Part shown: one piece after another, positions 6,866-14,325 of the stretch
Layout of the letters: each line of letters begins with the position of its first letter
Position numbering within the stretch: position 1 is the stretch's first letter
DNA from: CAZJDV01 sp964544865
Lineage (GTDB): Bacteria > Chloroflexota > Dehalococcoidia > Lucifugimonadales > CAJWER01
Assembly (NCBI GenBank): GCA_964544865.1
Contig: CAZJDV010000013.1
Span: 1-38,083, forward strand
DNA length: 38,083 nt
Direction of reading: 5' to 3'
Program-made: the position numbers and the translations under genes
The notes under the pieces: model-generated
The model's database searches: none
What the model was told of the DNA's origin: nothing
The model's input: the letters and a program-made list of their open reading frames with translations, nothing else

Positions 6866-7570
6866 GTGGCCAACGACCCTGTCGCCCATGTCACCACGCT
6901 CACGTTCGACGTATTCGGCACCGTGCTCGATCTCACCGGCAGCCTCGTGGGGCCGACCGAGCGGTTTCTGGCCGGCAGGGATTCGCCCATGGACGGCGCG
7001 TCATTCTGGCGGCAATGGCGGGCCCGGCAGCGAATCGAGCAATACCAGGACACCATGCTCTCGCAGGGACACAGTGGCTACCTGGAGACCTGCCAGCGCG
7101 CCCTCGTCTACTGCCTGCGCCAGAACGGACTAGAGTCCAGCGCGGATGAGATCCGAACGTTCATGGAGGTCTGGCGTGAGTTGACGCCCTACGGCGACGC
7201 CGTTCCGGGCCTGTGGCGGCTCAAGGGCCGGTACCGCCTTGTAGCGCTGTCAAACAGCGACATGTGGCTGCTGCGGCACCTGGCGGCCAACCGGATCGGG
7301 TTCGAGTTCGACGCGATAATCTCCGTGGACCAGGCGGGCGCGTTCAAGCCCCACCCGTCGGTCTACCGGCACGCCGCGCGGGAGCTGGGCGCGGAGCCGC
7401 CGGAGATAATGATGGTCGCCGCCCACTCCTTCGACATCATGGGCGCCCGGGCCTCCGGATACCGCGGCGCCTACGTCGACAGGTACCGCCTCCCCACCGA
7501 GGACTCGCCCTACCAACCCGACATCGTCGTACACGACTTCATCGAACTGGCGGATAGACTGCTCTCATGA
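6866..7570 (+). CDS. HAD-superfamily hydrolase, haloacid dehalogenase type II-like
   Basis: HAD enzymes form an aspartyl intermediate to remove phosphate, or chloride in the 2-haloacid dehalogenase subgroup. The 234-residue protein shows all four motifs: nucleophile Asp15 in FDVFGTVLD, Ser129 in LSNSD, Lys161 in FKPHP, and the motif IV region VAAHSFDIMGARASG, which is the form seen in the L-2-haloacid dehalogenase subgroup. The cap domain occupies roughly 25-105. I chose GTG 6866, preceded by TGAGGAA; an upstream extension of the frame is unrelated sequence. The spacer before it (6811-6855) is strikingly C-rich and G-poor. Its place between sugar enzymes also allows a sugar-phosphate phosphatase role. 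Confidence 0.8.
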   Translation: MANDPVAHVTTLTFDVFGTVLDLTGSLVGPTERFLAGRDSPMDGASFWRQWRARQRIEQYQDTMLSQGHSGYLETCQRALVYCLRQNGLESSADEIRTFMEVWRELTPYGDAVPGLWRLKGRYRLVALSNSDMWLLRHLAANRIGFEFDAIISVDQAGAFKPHPSVYRHAARELGAEPPEIMMVAAHSFDIMGARASGYRGAYVDRYRLPTEDSPYQPDIVVHDFIELADRLLS

Positions 7571-7589
7571 ACCGCCTCAGATAGGGCGG

Positions 7590-8738
7590 ATGGCCTCGCA
7601 TCAAGGGGATGTGGCCTTGTATTTCAAGCGCTCGTTTCCCGTCTACAGCGGCATACTGAGGCCCCTGGCGACCCGACGGTACGTCGTGATGACGGTGGGT
7701 GGCTACTGGCCGGTCATCCAGAAGCTGCCCGGCGGACGCTTGGGCGTCGTGACACGCGACGCCGACTTCCACTCCGGGCAGCAAGGCCGGCTGGTGTTCG
7801 TCGATTCCCGCGATGGGGGCGAGTCCTGGAGCCGGTCCACGGTCATCTCGGCCGATGGTCCGGACAACCGGAACTCCACATTCGGGGTCGCGGCGGACGG
7901 CACGCTCCTCGTCACGTTCATCAAGGCCGATATGTACGTCGATGGGAGGTGGGACCGAGAGAAAGGCCGCGGCGGCCGAACGGGTATTCACGTGGCGCGG
8001 TCTGCCGACGGCGGAGCGAGCTGGAGCAGGGCCGAGCCCCTCGTAGGACAGGGTAACGAGCGGTGGCGCGGCGCCGCTGCCCAGGGGCCGGATGCGCCGC
8101 AGGTGTACTGCTCGCCTTACGGAAAGATGGTCAGGCTGCCTGACGGGACGATGCTCATGGGTTACGGCATTCTCCAGTACGGTGGGTCCCGCGCAAAGGC
8201 GGCGATTGTGCTGCGCTCCCGTGACACCGGCCGCACCTGGGTGGACCCGGTGACGATCGCCGAGGGGTTCACCGAGCCGGCGCTGTTTCATCTGGGAGAT
8301 GGGCGCATGATAGCGATGCTGCGGCGGCAGGCTGGGAGCCTGCACCAGTGCGACTCGGCGGACTCGGGCTACACTTGGAGCGAGCCCCACGCCGTGACGG
8401 CCAGCTACGAGTACCCGGGCGACGTGATCCGCCTGCAGGACGGGCGGCTCCTGCTGACATTCGGCCACCGCGAGCCGCCTCATGGGGTCCAGGGCATGCT
8501 CAGCCGCGACGAGGGCAGGACCTGGGACGGCGACCGCCGGCTATTCCTGGTGGGCGACGCCACCTACGACTGTGGTTACCCCAAATCGGTCCAGCGCGAC
8601 GACGGCACGATCGTCACCGTATATTACTCCGAGAATCTTCCCTCGGGGCCCGAGGACTGGACCGGTTGGCAGACCCGGAAGCGCCGTATCGCGGTCCACG
8701 CCGCAGCCCTTCACTACCGTCCCGAGGACCTGCCCTGA
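7590..8738 (+). CDS. Sialidase-like BNR/Asp-box beta-propeller protein
   Basis: The protein has five Asp-box repeats of the form SxDxGxxW at residues 73-80, 138-145, 210-217, 256-263 and 305-312, a hallmark of the six-bladed sialidase propeller. No signal peptide or membrane segment is visible at the ATG 7590 start, so if this start is right the protein is cytoplasmic; an alternative ATG at 7689 (MTVGGYWPVIQKLPGGRL) begins right at the first blade. The canonical RIP motif is not obvious (VIQKLPGG instead), so true exo-alpha-sialidase activity is uncertain. It follows the HAD gene by 19 bases and shares its operon with a lyase of the NAL family, which fits sialic-acid-like substrates but does not prove it. 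Confidence 0.75.
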   Translation: MASHQGDVALYFKRSFPVYSGILRPLATRRYVVMTVGGYWPVIQKLPGGRLGVVTRDADFHSGQQGRLVFVDSRDGGESWSRSTVISADGPDNRNSTFGVAADGTLLVTFIKADMYVDGRWDREKGRGGRTGIHVARSADGGASWSRAEPLVGQGNERWRGAAAQGPDAPQVYCSPYGKMVRLPDGTMLMGYGILQYGGSRAKAAIVLRSRDTGRTWVDPVTIAEGFTEPALFHLGDGRMIAMLRRQAGSLHQCDSADSGYTWSEPHAVTASYEYPGDVIRLQDGRLLLTFGHREPPHGVQGMLSRDEGRTWDGDRRLFLVGDATYDCGYPKSVQRDDGTIVTVYYSENLPSGPEDWTGWQTRKRRIAVHAAALHYRPEDLP

Positions 8739-8793
8739 CGCGCAGAAATACCTGGCCGTCGGCGCCCCTCGTCTTCCCACCCATACGCATGGC

Positions 8794-8823
8794 TTGACGG
8801 CTATTTGGGGCGAGAGTTAGTAT
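8794..8823 (+). promoter_or_regulatory. Putative sigma-70 promoter for the tandem permease genes
   Basis: TTGACG (8794-8799) is followed after 18 bases by TAGTAT (8818-8823). Transcription would begin near 8830, about 60 bases before ATG 8892. This suggests the permeases can be transcribed separately from the upstream sugar genes. Confidence 0.5.
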
Positions 8824-8891
8824 GTCTCTACGGCCCGCCACGCCAGCCAAGGTGCGCCGCAGACCGTCGGCGTTTTGATGGAGGCGACCCA

Positions 8892-9905
8892 ATGATCGGT
8901 TACGTCGTGAGGCGGATCATGCTAGGCGCGTTTACAGCTTGGCTGGTCACGGTGCTGTCGTTCGTCATCATCCAGCTCCCGGAGGGCGATGCCGTGGACC
9001 GGCACCTCGACGTCCTGATGGCCGGGGGAGACCAAACCGCCGCCGGGGAGTATGAGCAGCTCCGAGACTACCTGGGCCTGGACGACCCGATGCACATTCG
9101 CTACGGCAAGTGGGTCTGGAACATGCTGCAAGGCGACCTGGGCTTCTCCATGTTTGCGCCCACCTTCGAGCACTCTCCCTCGCCGCATACGGTCAAGGAG
9201 GTTGTAGGCGATCGTATATGGCTGACCATCGCGCTGACCTCATTCACGATGGCAGTAACCTGGATATTCGCCATTCCGATCGGGATCTACTCCGCCGTGC
9301 GGCAGCACTCCATCGGTGACTACGTTTTCACGTTCCTGGGGTTCAGCGGGCTGGCGGTCCCCGACTTTCTCCTCGGCCTTGTCTTGATGTATGTCGCCTT
9401 CGCCTACTTTGATCAGAGCGTCGGCGGGCTGTTTTCCGCCAAGTATATCGACCAGCCCTGGAGCGTGGCCAGGGTGCTCGACGTGGTCAATCACCTCTGG
9501 ATACCTGCCATCGTCCTGGGGACGTCGGGCACGGCGAGCCTGATCCGCATATTGCGAAATAACCTGCTGGACGAGCTGAGCAAGCCATATGTCGTGACAG
9601 CCAGGGCAAGAGGGGTCGCTCCCTGGAAACTCATCGTCAAGTACCCCGTCCGGGTGGCCATCAATCCGCTCGTCAGCACCGCGGGCTACCTGCTGCCCGC
9701 CCTGATAAGCGGCAGTGTCATCGTGTCGGTGGTGCTTAGCCTGCCGACGCTGGGGCCCGTCCTCCTCAAGTCCATGATCCAGGAAGACGTCTACCTGGCC
9801 GGATTCATCGTGATGATCCTTGGCATACTCACCGTGATAGGTACCCTCCTATCAGACATTCTGCTGGCCGTGGTGGATCCGCGCATCAAGCTTGCCGGCA
9901 ACTAG
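8892..9905 (+). CDS. ABC transporter permease, DppB/OppB type (copy 1)
   Basis: This is a 337-residue inner-membrane subunit of a peptide/nickel/oligosaccharide-type ABC importer. It begins with a hydrophobic N-terminal helix (GAFTAWLVTVLSFVIIQL) and a long extracytoplasmic loop. The binding-protein-dependent transport core follows from about residue 110 with five further hydrophobic segments. The EAA loop that contacts the ATPase reads KPYVVTARARGVAPWKLI. The family C-terminal signature DILLAVVDPRIKL is present. The start at ATG 8892 follows GGAGGCGACCCA. It is closely similar to the next gene, especially over the last two thirds. No solute-binding protein, DppC-type partner or ATPase gene lies in the window. 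Confidence 0.88.
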   Translation: MIGYVVRRIMLGAFTAWLVTVLSFVIIQLPEGDAVDRHLDVLMAGGDQTAAGEYEQLRDYLGLDDPMHIRYGKWVWNMLQGDLGFSMFAPTFEHSPSPHTVKEVVGDRIWLTIALTSFTMAVTWIFAIPIGIYSAVRQHSIGDYVFTFLGFSGLAVPDFLLGLVLMYVAFAYFDQSVGGLFSAKYIDQPWSVARVLDVVNHLWIPAIVLGTSGTASLIRILRNNLLDELSKPYVVTARARGVAPWKLIVKYPVRVAINPLVSTAGYLLPALISGSVIVSVVLSLPTLGPVLLKSMIQEDVYLAGFIVMILGILTVIGTLLSDILLAVVDPRIKLAGN

Positions 9906-9921
9906 TTGGGAGAGCAGGTCG

Positions 9922-10923
9922 ATGCTAGCGTTCATATCCAGGCGCCTGATTTTGGCGCTGTTCACCATCTGGATGATCTCGTTCCTGACCTTCTTCATCA
10001 TCGAGCTGCCTGAGGGCGACGCCGCAGACCGCCTCTACAACGTCCTGGCCCAGAGCGACACCCAGGTCGACTACGAGACCATAGTCGAGTTTCGCCGGTA
10101 CATGGGGTTGGACAAGCCCACGTACGTCCGGTACGTCATGTGGATCTGGCACCTGATGCAGGGAGACTTGGGGCGATCTATCCAGTACCGCTCCGTGGTG
10201 CAGATGCCCGTCAAGCAGATCATCGCCGACCGGTTGTGGCTTACCATTGTGCTCACCGGGTTCACCATGCTGGTCACCTGGTCATTCGCCATCCCGGTCG
10301 GGATCTACTCGGCGGTGCGTCAGCACTCGGTTGGGGACTATGTGTTCACGGTGCTGGGATTCAGCGGGCTCGCGGTACCTGACTTTCTCCTCGGCCTGGT
10401 GCTAATGTACGTCGCGTTCGCATACTTTGACCAGAGTGTCGGCGGGCTCTTCTCGGCGGAGTTCGGCGGCGCGGCGTGGTCCTTTGCGAAGGTCTGGGAC
10501 CTGTTCAAGCACCTCTGGATACCGGCCGCCGTCCTGGGCACGTCGGGCACGGCCAGCCTGGTCCGGATCATGAGGAACAACCTGCTGGATGAGCTGGGAA
10601 AGCCCTATGTCGTGACCGCCAGGGCGAAGGGTGCTGCCTCTTGGAGACTCATCGTCAAGTATCCTGTTCGGGTGGCTATCAATCCCCTCGTTAGCACCGT
10701 GGGCTACCTGCTGCCGCATCTCATATCCGGCAGCGTTATCGTCTCGGTGGTGTTGAGCCTGCCGACGATGGGCCCCGTGCTCCTGGATGGCATCAAGTCC
10801 GAAGATGTCTATCTCGCGGGGTTCATTATCCTGATGCTGGGAGTCCTGACCGTGCTCGGGACGCTGATCTCGGACATCCTGCTGGTCGTCGTGGACCCAC
10901 GAATCAGGTATACGGACCGGTAA
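9922..10923 (+). CDS. ABC transporter permease, DppB/OppB type (copy 2, paralogue of copy 1)
   Basis: This 333-residue permease starts at ATG 9922, 16 bases after copy 1. From GDYVFT onward the two proteins are near-identical for long stretches: VPDFLLGLVLMYVAFAYFDQ, the EAA loop KPYVVTARAKGAASWRLI, INPLVST, and SGSVIVSVVLSLPT. Their N-terminal 100 residues have diverged, mainly in the extracytoplasmic loop. Both copies are DppB-type; a normal importer pairs DppB with DppC. Either the two form a DppB-DppB' heterodimer, or each serves a separate system encoded elsewhere. Nothing downstream on this strand continues the operon; the next gene is convergent. Confidence 0.88.
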   Translation: MLAFISRRLILALFTIWMISFLTFFIIELPEGDAADRLYNVLAQSDTQVDYETIVEFRRYMGLDKPTYVRYVMWIWHLMQGDLGRSIQYRSVVQMPVKQIIADRLWLTIVLTGFTMLVTWSFAIPVGIYSAVRQHSVGDYVFTVLGFSGLAVPDFLLGLVLMYVAFAYFDQSVGGLFSAEFGGAAWSFAKVWDLFKHLWIPAAVLGTSGTASLVRIMRNNLLDELGKPYVVTARAKGAASWRLIVKYPVRVAINPLVSTVGYLLPHLISGSVIVSVVLSLPTMGPVLLDGIKSEDVYLAGFIILMLGVLTVLGTLISDILLVVVDPRIRYTDR

Positions 10924-10980
10924 GAGGGCAGGGAGCCGACCTCAGCACGGCGATTTAGTGCGCGCGGACGTCCGGGCTTC

Positions 10981-11781
10981 TCAGTAGTGGATGGCGCGCC
11001 CTGCGCCGCCGCCGGCGGCGATGGCGTCGCCGTTGATGGCCACTGACCTGGGCGAGGCCAGGAATGCCACGACGTATGCGATCTCCCGCGCGTCGATGAT
11101 TCGCCGGACCGAGTTCGCCCGGGCCATGCGCGCCTCGATCTCCTCCGCCGTAACACTCTCCGAGCGCGCGCGCGCGTCTATGACTCCCGGAGTCGCCTCG
11201 GTGCGCGTGAGACCAGGGTGCACCACCGTCACGTTGATGCCAGCGGGGCCTAGCTCGTCGGCCAGGTTCTTGGCCATGGCCGCCACGGCCACGTTCCGCA
11301 TGCTGCCGATGGTGGAGCCCGACGATCGCGCCGCCAGCCCGCTGATATTGATTATCCGCCCCCAGCCCTGCGCGGTCATATGGGGCGTGACCTCGCGGGC
11401 GCAGCGCAGGTATCCCATCACCTTCACGTTCATATCGTCCCAGAACATCTCGCCGGTGATACGGGCCAACGAAGGCACGCGCCCTTGCCCTCCGGGCCTG
11501 GCGGCGCAGTTGACCAGCACGTCTATGCGCCCGAAGGCGTCCATGGCCCTGCCGGCCATGTTGCGAACGGACTCGTCGTCCCCGGTGTCGGCCTGGATTG
11601 GGATGACGCGCCCTTCGGTTTCCCGTGCCAGCCCTGACGCCGTCGCTTCCAGGGCGTCCATTCCCCTGGCCACTATCGCCACGCCCATACCCTCCCGGGC
11701 AAGCTCCTGCGCGATGGCCTTGCCGATGCCGCGGCTGCCGCCGGTCACTATGGCTGTCTTGTCCCTCAGCTCCAGGTCCAT
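10981..11781 (-). CDS. SDR-fold protein lacking the catalytic Ser-Tyr-Lys triad
   Basis: The protein (266 residues) has a normal SDR cofactor half: TGGSRGIG at 13-20, a basic VARG after strand 2 that suggests NADP(H), and NCAA at 91-94. The active-site region is abnormal. By alignment with typical SDRs, the catalytic Ser position is Gly148 (NISG), the Tyr is Gly159 and the Lys is Asn163 (GSMRN), while flanks such as AKNLADELGPAGINVTVVHP align well. It may bind nucleotide without reducing a substrate, or use other residues. The start at ATG 11781 is supported by GGAGG nine bases upstream. The gene stands alone between the permeases and a non-coding stretch. Confidence 0.8.
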   Translation of the reverse strand: MDLELRDKTAIVTGGSRGIGKAIAQELAREGMGVAIVARGMDALEATASGLARETEGRVIPIQADTGDDESVRNMAGRAMDAFGRIDVLVNCAARPGGQGRVPSLARITGEMFWDDMNVKVMGYLRCAREVTPHMTAQGWGRIINISGLAARSSGSTIGSMRNVAVAAMAKNLADELGPAGINVTVVHPGLTRTEATPGVIDARARSESVTAEEIEARMARANSVRRIIDAREIAYVVAFLASPRSVAINGDAIAAGGGAGRAIHY

Positions 11782-11811
11782 GTGCTTAACCTCCGCTCGG
11801 TAAGAGAGCAT

Positions 11812-12161
11812 GTATTCGCGTGCCAGGGCCCATGATACGCCATGTGCGACCTAAAGCCGCAAAGGGCCGCGGTGCGGATGCCGGCCGGGGCACGTCACCG
11901 GCGGGCTGGACGGTCCCGGCTACGAGGCGATCGCATCAAACCTCCAGGCTGTTTCACGCTCTGTATTGAGGAGCATGCAACGAATGTGTCCCATTTTCAT
12001 AGCGCTGATGTTCTCCACCGTCAACTCCCAAGATGCGATTTCCATAGGCTCAGCAAGCTCCGAGTTGTCAAATCCAGGGCCAAAGGGGTATCCTTTTTCA
12101 GGCTCATGGTCAAGTACTCGTTGGGAGCTAGCATCGCTTCCTGGATGTCACTGCCGGGTAT
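11812..12161. other. Region without a confident gene; possible minus-strand coding remnant
   Basis: No intact gene is recognisable. On the minus strand one frame is open from about 12147 down to TAG at 11920-11922 and has protein-like composition: PEKGYPFGPGFDNSELAEP followed by WELTVENISAMKMGHIRC. It lacks a good start and is only about 75 codons. It could be the tail of a lost gene. The plus-strand frames here look random. The upstream part, 11812-11919, shows nothing clear. Confidence 0.35.
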
Positions 12162-13739
12162 TTGCTGCCCGCCCGGGCGGGCGGTGGAGCATTTGTTGCC
12201 GTCGTGGCGAGCCCGCCGCGGGTAAACGTGGGCACGAGGAAATTCACGAAATTGAGCAGCACTGACGGCAGGAACCTGAGCCGCAATGTGGGTGCGGCGA
12301 CGCCGGTGGGGAGCAGAGGCATAGACTTCGCGATATTAGTGCTGGCGGACGGCGTCAGGTCCGATGTCCTTCAGGCGCTGGCGGAGTCGGGTGAGCTGCC
12401 GAACATCTCGCGATACCTGATGGCGGAGGGCTCGTATTACGAGGGTGTCACTGTCCTGCCCAGCGTGACCAACGTCGCCTACATCCCCATGCTCACGGGC
12501 CAGTACCCCGGCACGGCGGATATTCCGGGCAGCCGCTGGGTCGACAAGTCGCGTTTCACCGCCGGCAAGCTGTTCCTTAAAGGCCACCGCTCCTACCTCG
12601 GGCCAACGAACAGTCGCTTTACCGGCGATATGTCGACGGGCGCTGAGACGCTATATGAGCTGTGTCCGGACTCGCTGGCGGTTCGAAGCGATATCCATCG
12701 CGGCCTGCCCTCGAATCGCAACCGGGCCCAGGGCATCTCGCTGCTCGGCTCTTTCGTGTCGCACTACACCAAGCGTAGCGATTTCGTTGACTGGATCGCG
12801 CTCAAAAGCCTCCTGGGAGCGTTGGGACGGATGAATGGCGACCTCCCGCGACTGGTTTTCCTTCCTCTTTTCGACGTGGACATCGCCGCCCATGCCCACG
12901 GGCCTCACCATCGCCTCACCATCGCCGCGTACCGGCGCATCGACGCGGCGGTCGGCAAGATAGTCGACCGGCTGCGGCGCCTCGGTATCTGGGAACGTAC
13001 TCATTTCCTGATGTCCAGCGACCACGGCCACACAGAGACCAAGGCCCATCTGGGTCTGAGACGCCTGTTGTCGGACATGGGCTACAAAGTATTCGAGCAC
13101 CCAAATATCTACTCGCGGGGGGTTGACGCGGCGGTGATGGTTTCCGGCAACTCCTTCGCCAACATCTACCTAGCGTCCAAGGGAGAGTGGAAGAGGCCCC
13201 TGGTCGGCCACGAGCTGGAAGGCGAGCACCGCCGACTGCTGACGGCCCTGTGTCGGCGGGAGGAGATCGAGTGGATCGCCTTCCGCATGGATGGCGATGC
13301 GACGAAGATCATGTCAGATTCGGGACGGGCCCTTCTGGACAAGGTGGGCGATCACTACACCTACGATTATGAAGGTTCCGACCCCCTGCGCCTCGGCCTC
13401 GCCCACGGCCGGGTGTCAGAGTCCGAGGCATTGAGTGTGACAATTGAAACGGAATTTCCCGATGCCCTGGAGCAGATCTGGCAGCTATTCACGAGTCGGC
13501 GCACCGGTGACATCATCGTCACGTCGAAACCCGGATACGATCTGAGGGGCCGCCGCGAGTTGCCCGAGCACCATTCCTCCCACGGCGCCCTGTGCAAGGA
13601 ACACATGAGAGTGCCCATATTGAGCAATCGCCCGCTTTCCCATGAGGGGCCCGCGCGAACTGTCGATCTGTTTGCGACGATAGCCGAATCCCTTGGTCTG
13701 AGCCCCACGAAGCCTCATTTTGGACGTAGCCTGTGGTGA
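12162..13739 (+). CDS. Alkaline-phosphatase superfamily phosphodiesterase (nucleotide pyrophosphatase type)
   Basis: This superfamily uses two zinc ions and a Thr or Ser nucleophile to split phosphodiesters or phosphonates. The metal and catalytic motifs are all visible: LADGVRSD (first Asp ligand), the nucleophile Thr in LPSVTNVAYIPMLTG, DVDIAAHAHGPHH, SSDHGHTETKAH (Asp-His ligand pair), and a late His in HHSSHGALCKEH. The start is uncertain. The frame is open from TTG 12162, but recognisable sequence begins only near 12319 (GIDFAILVLADG) and several GTG codons lie between. No signal peptide is evident. The stop overlaps the start of the next membrane-protein gene, so the two are translationally coupled and probably act together, perhaps on a lipid-linked phosphate. 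Confidence 0.8.
   Translation: MLPARAGGGAFVAVVASPPRVNVGTRKFTKLSSTDGRNLSRNVGAATPVGSRGIDFAILVLADGVRSDVLQALAESGELPNISRYLMAEGSYYEGVTVLPSVTNVAYIPMLTGQYPGTADIPGSRWVDKSRFTAGKLFLKGHRSYLGPTNSRFTGDMSTGAETLYELCPDSLAVRSDIHRGLPSNRNRAQGISLLGSFVSHYTKRSDFVDWIALKSLLGALGRMNGDLPRLVFLPLFDVDIAAHAHGPHHRLTIAAYRRIDAAVGKIVDRLRRLGIWERTHFLMSSDHGHTETKAHLGLRRLLSDMGYKVFEHPNIYSRGVDAAVMVSGNSFANIYLASKGEWKRPLVGHELEGEHRRLLTALCRREEIEWIAFRMDGDATKIMSDSGRALLDKVGDHYTYDYEGSDPLRLGLAHGRVSESEALSVTIETEFPDALEQIWQLFTSRRTGDIIVTSKPGYDLRGRRELPEHHSSHGALCKEHMRVPILSNRPLSHEGPARTVDLFATIAESLGLSPTKPHFGRSLW
12902..12923 (+). repeat. Perfect 11-bp tandem repeat inside the phosphodiesterase gene
   Basis: GCCTCACCATC occurs twice without a gap (12902-12912, 12913-12923), followed by GCC. 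The reading frame is intact on both sides (HAHG before, AAYRRIDAAV after). Either this is a chance repeat or a compensated old duplication. Confidence 0.9.
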
Positions 13740-14290
13740 TAAGGGTAGCTTTGAGCATACGGTCGCTAGGGCGCCCGGTCTTGATTCTCTTGCCGGCGGT
13801 CGTGATCCCCGCAGTGGTCTGCACGCTGCTGACGTGGTGGTTCCTACCGGAATGGTGGCAGCTCTCGGCGTTCTTCTGGTATTCCATCCCGGGCAACAGC
13901 TTCCTTCCTCTGCCCCACGAGCCTGCGGTCATATACGCCGGAGCGATCTACCACCCCGCTTTGGTGGCGACAGTAGGTGGGTTGGCGACGACGGTGGCCT
14001 CCACGGTGGACCACATCATGTTCGCGCGCGCGTTTCATCTCAAGAGGTTGGCGCCAATCAAGGAGACCCGCGTCTCCCGGCTCGCGGTGCGTCTGTTCTC
14101 CTGGCAACCGTGGTGGACCGTGTTCATGTTCGCCGTTACCCCGATCCCCTTTTACCCCATCCGGGTGCTCGCGCCGATGGCCAACTATTCGAGGATAGGC
14201 TACGTATCGGCGGTGCTGGCGGGCCGGGTACCACGCTACTACTTACTGGCGCTGGGAGGCGTCTGGGCGAGAAACTTAACGGGGCTTTAG
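13733..14290 (+). CDS. DedA/VTT-like integral membrane protein
   Basis: The 185-residue protein has a hydrophobic N-terminal helix (about 14-36), a re-entrant-looking PLPHEPAVIYAGAIYHPALV segment, and later hydrophobic stretches including WWTVFMFAVTPIPFYPIRVL and YVSAVLAGRVPRYYLLALGG. This resembles the VTT (SNARE-associated/DedA) fold, whose members include lipid-carrier flippases and scramblases. Assignment rests on pattern, not on a diagnostic motif. The start is GTG 13733 or 13736, within the end of the phosphodiesterase gene, so translation of the pair is coupled. A cytoplasmic or periplasmic phosphodiesterase paired with a putative lipid flippase suggests handling of a lipid-linked phosphate. 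Confidence 0.7.
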   Translation: MVIRVALSIRSLGRPVLILLPAVVIPAVVCTLLTWWFLPEWWQLSAFFWYSIPGNSFLPLPHEPAVIYAGAIYHPALVATVGGLATTVASTVDHIMFARAFHLKRLAPIKETRVSRLAVRLFSWQPWWTVFMFAVTPIPFYPIRVLAPMANYSRIGYVSAVLAGRVPRYYLLALGGVWARNLTGL

Positions 14291-14325
14291 CTTCCGCGGC
14301 GGCTAACTATATTGCGGGTGATCAT

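Noticed and set aside
13720..14325. N-terminal extension of the gamma-glutamyltransferase frame, suggesting a fusion
   Set aside because: The extension is the out-of-frame reading of the DedA-like gene; family homology starts at 14326.
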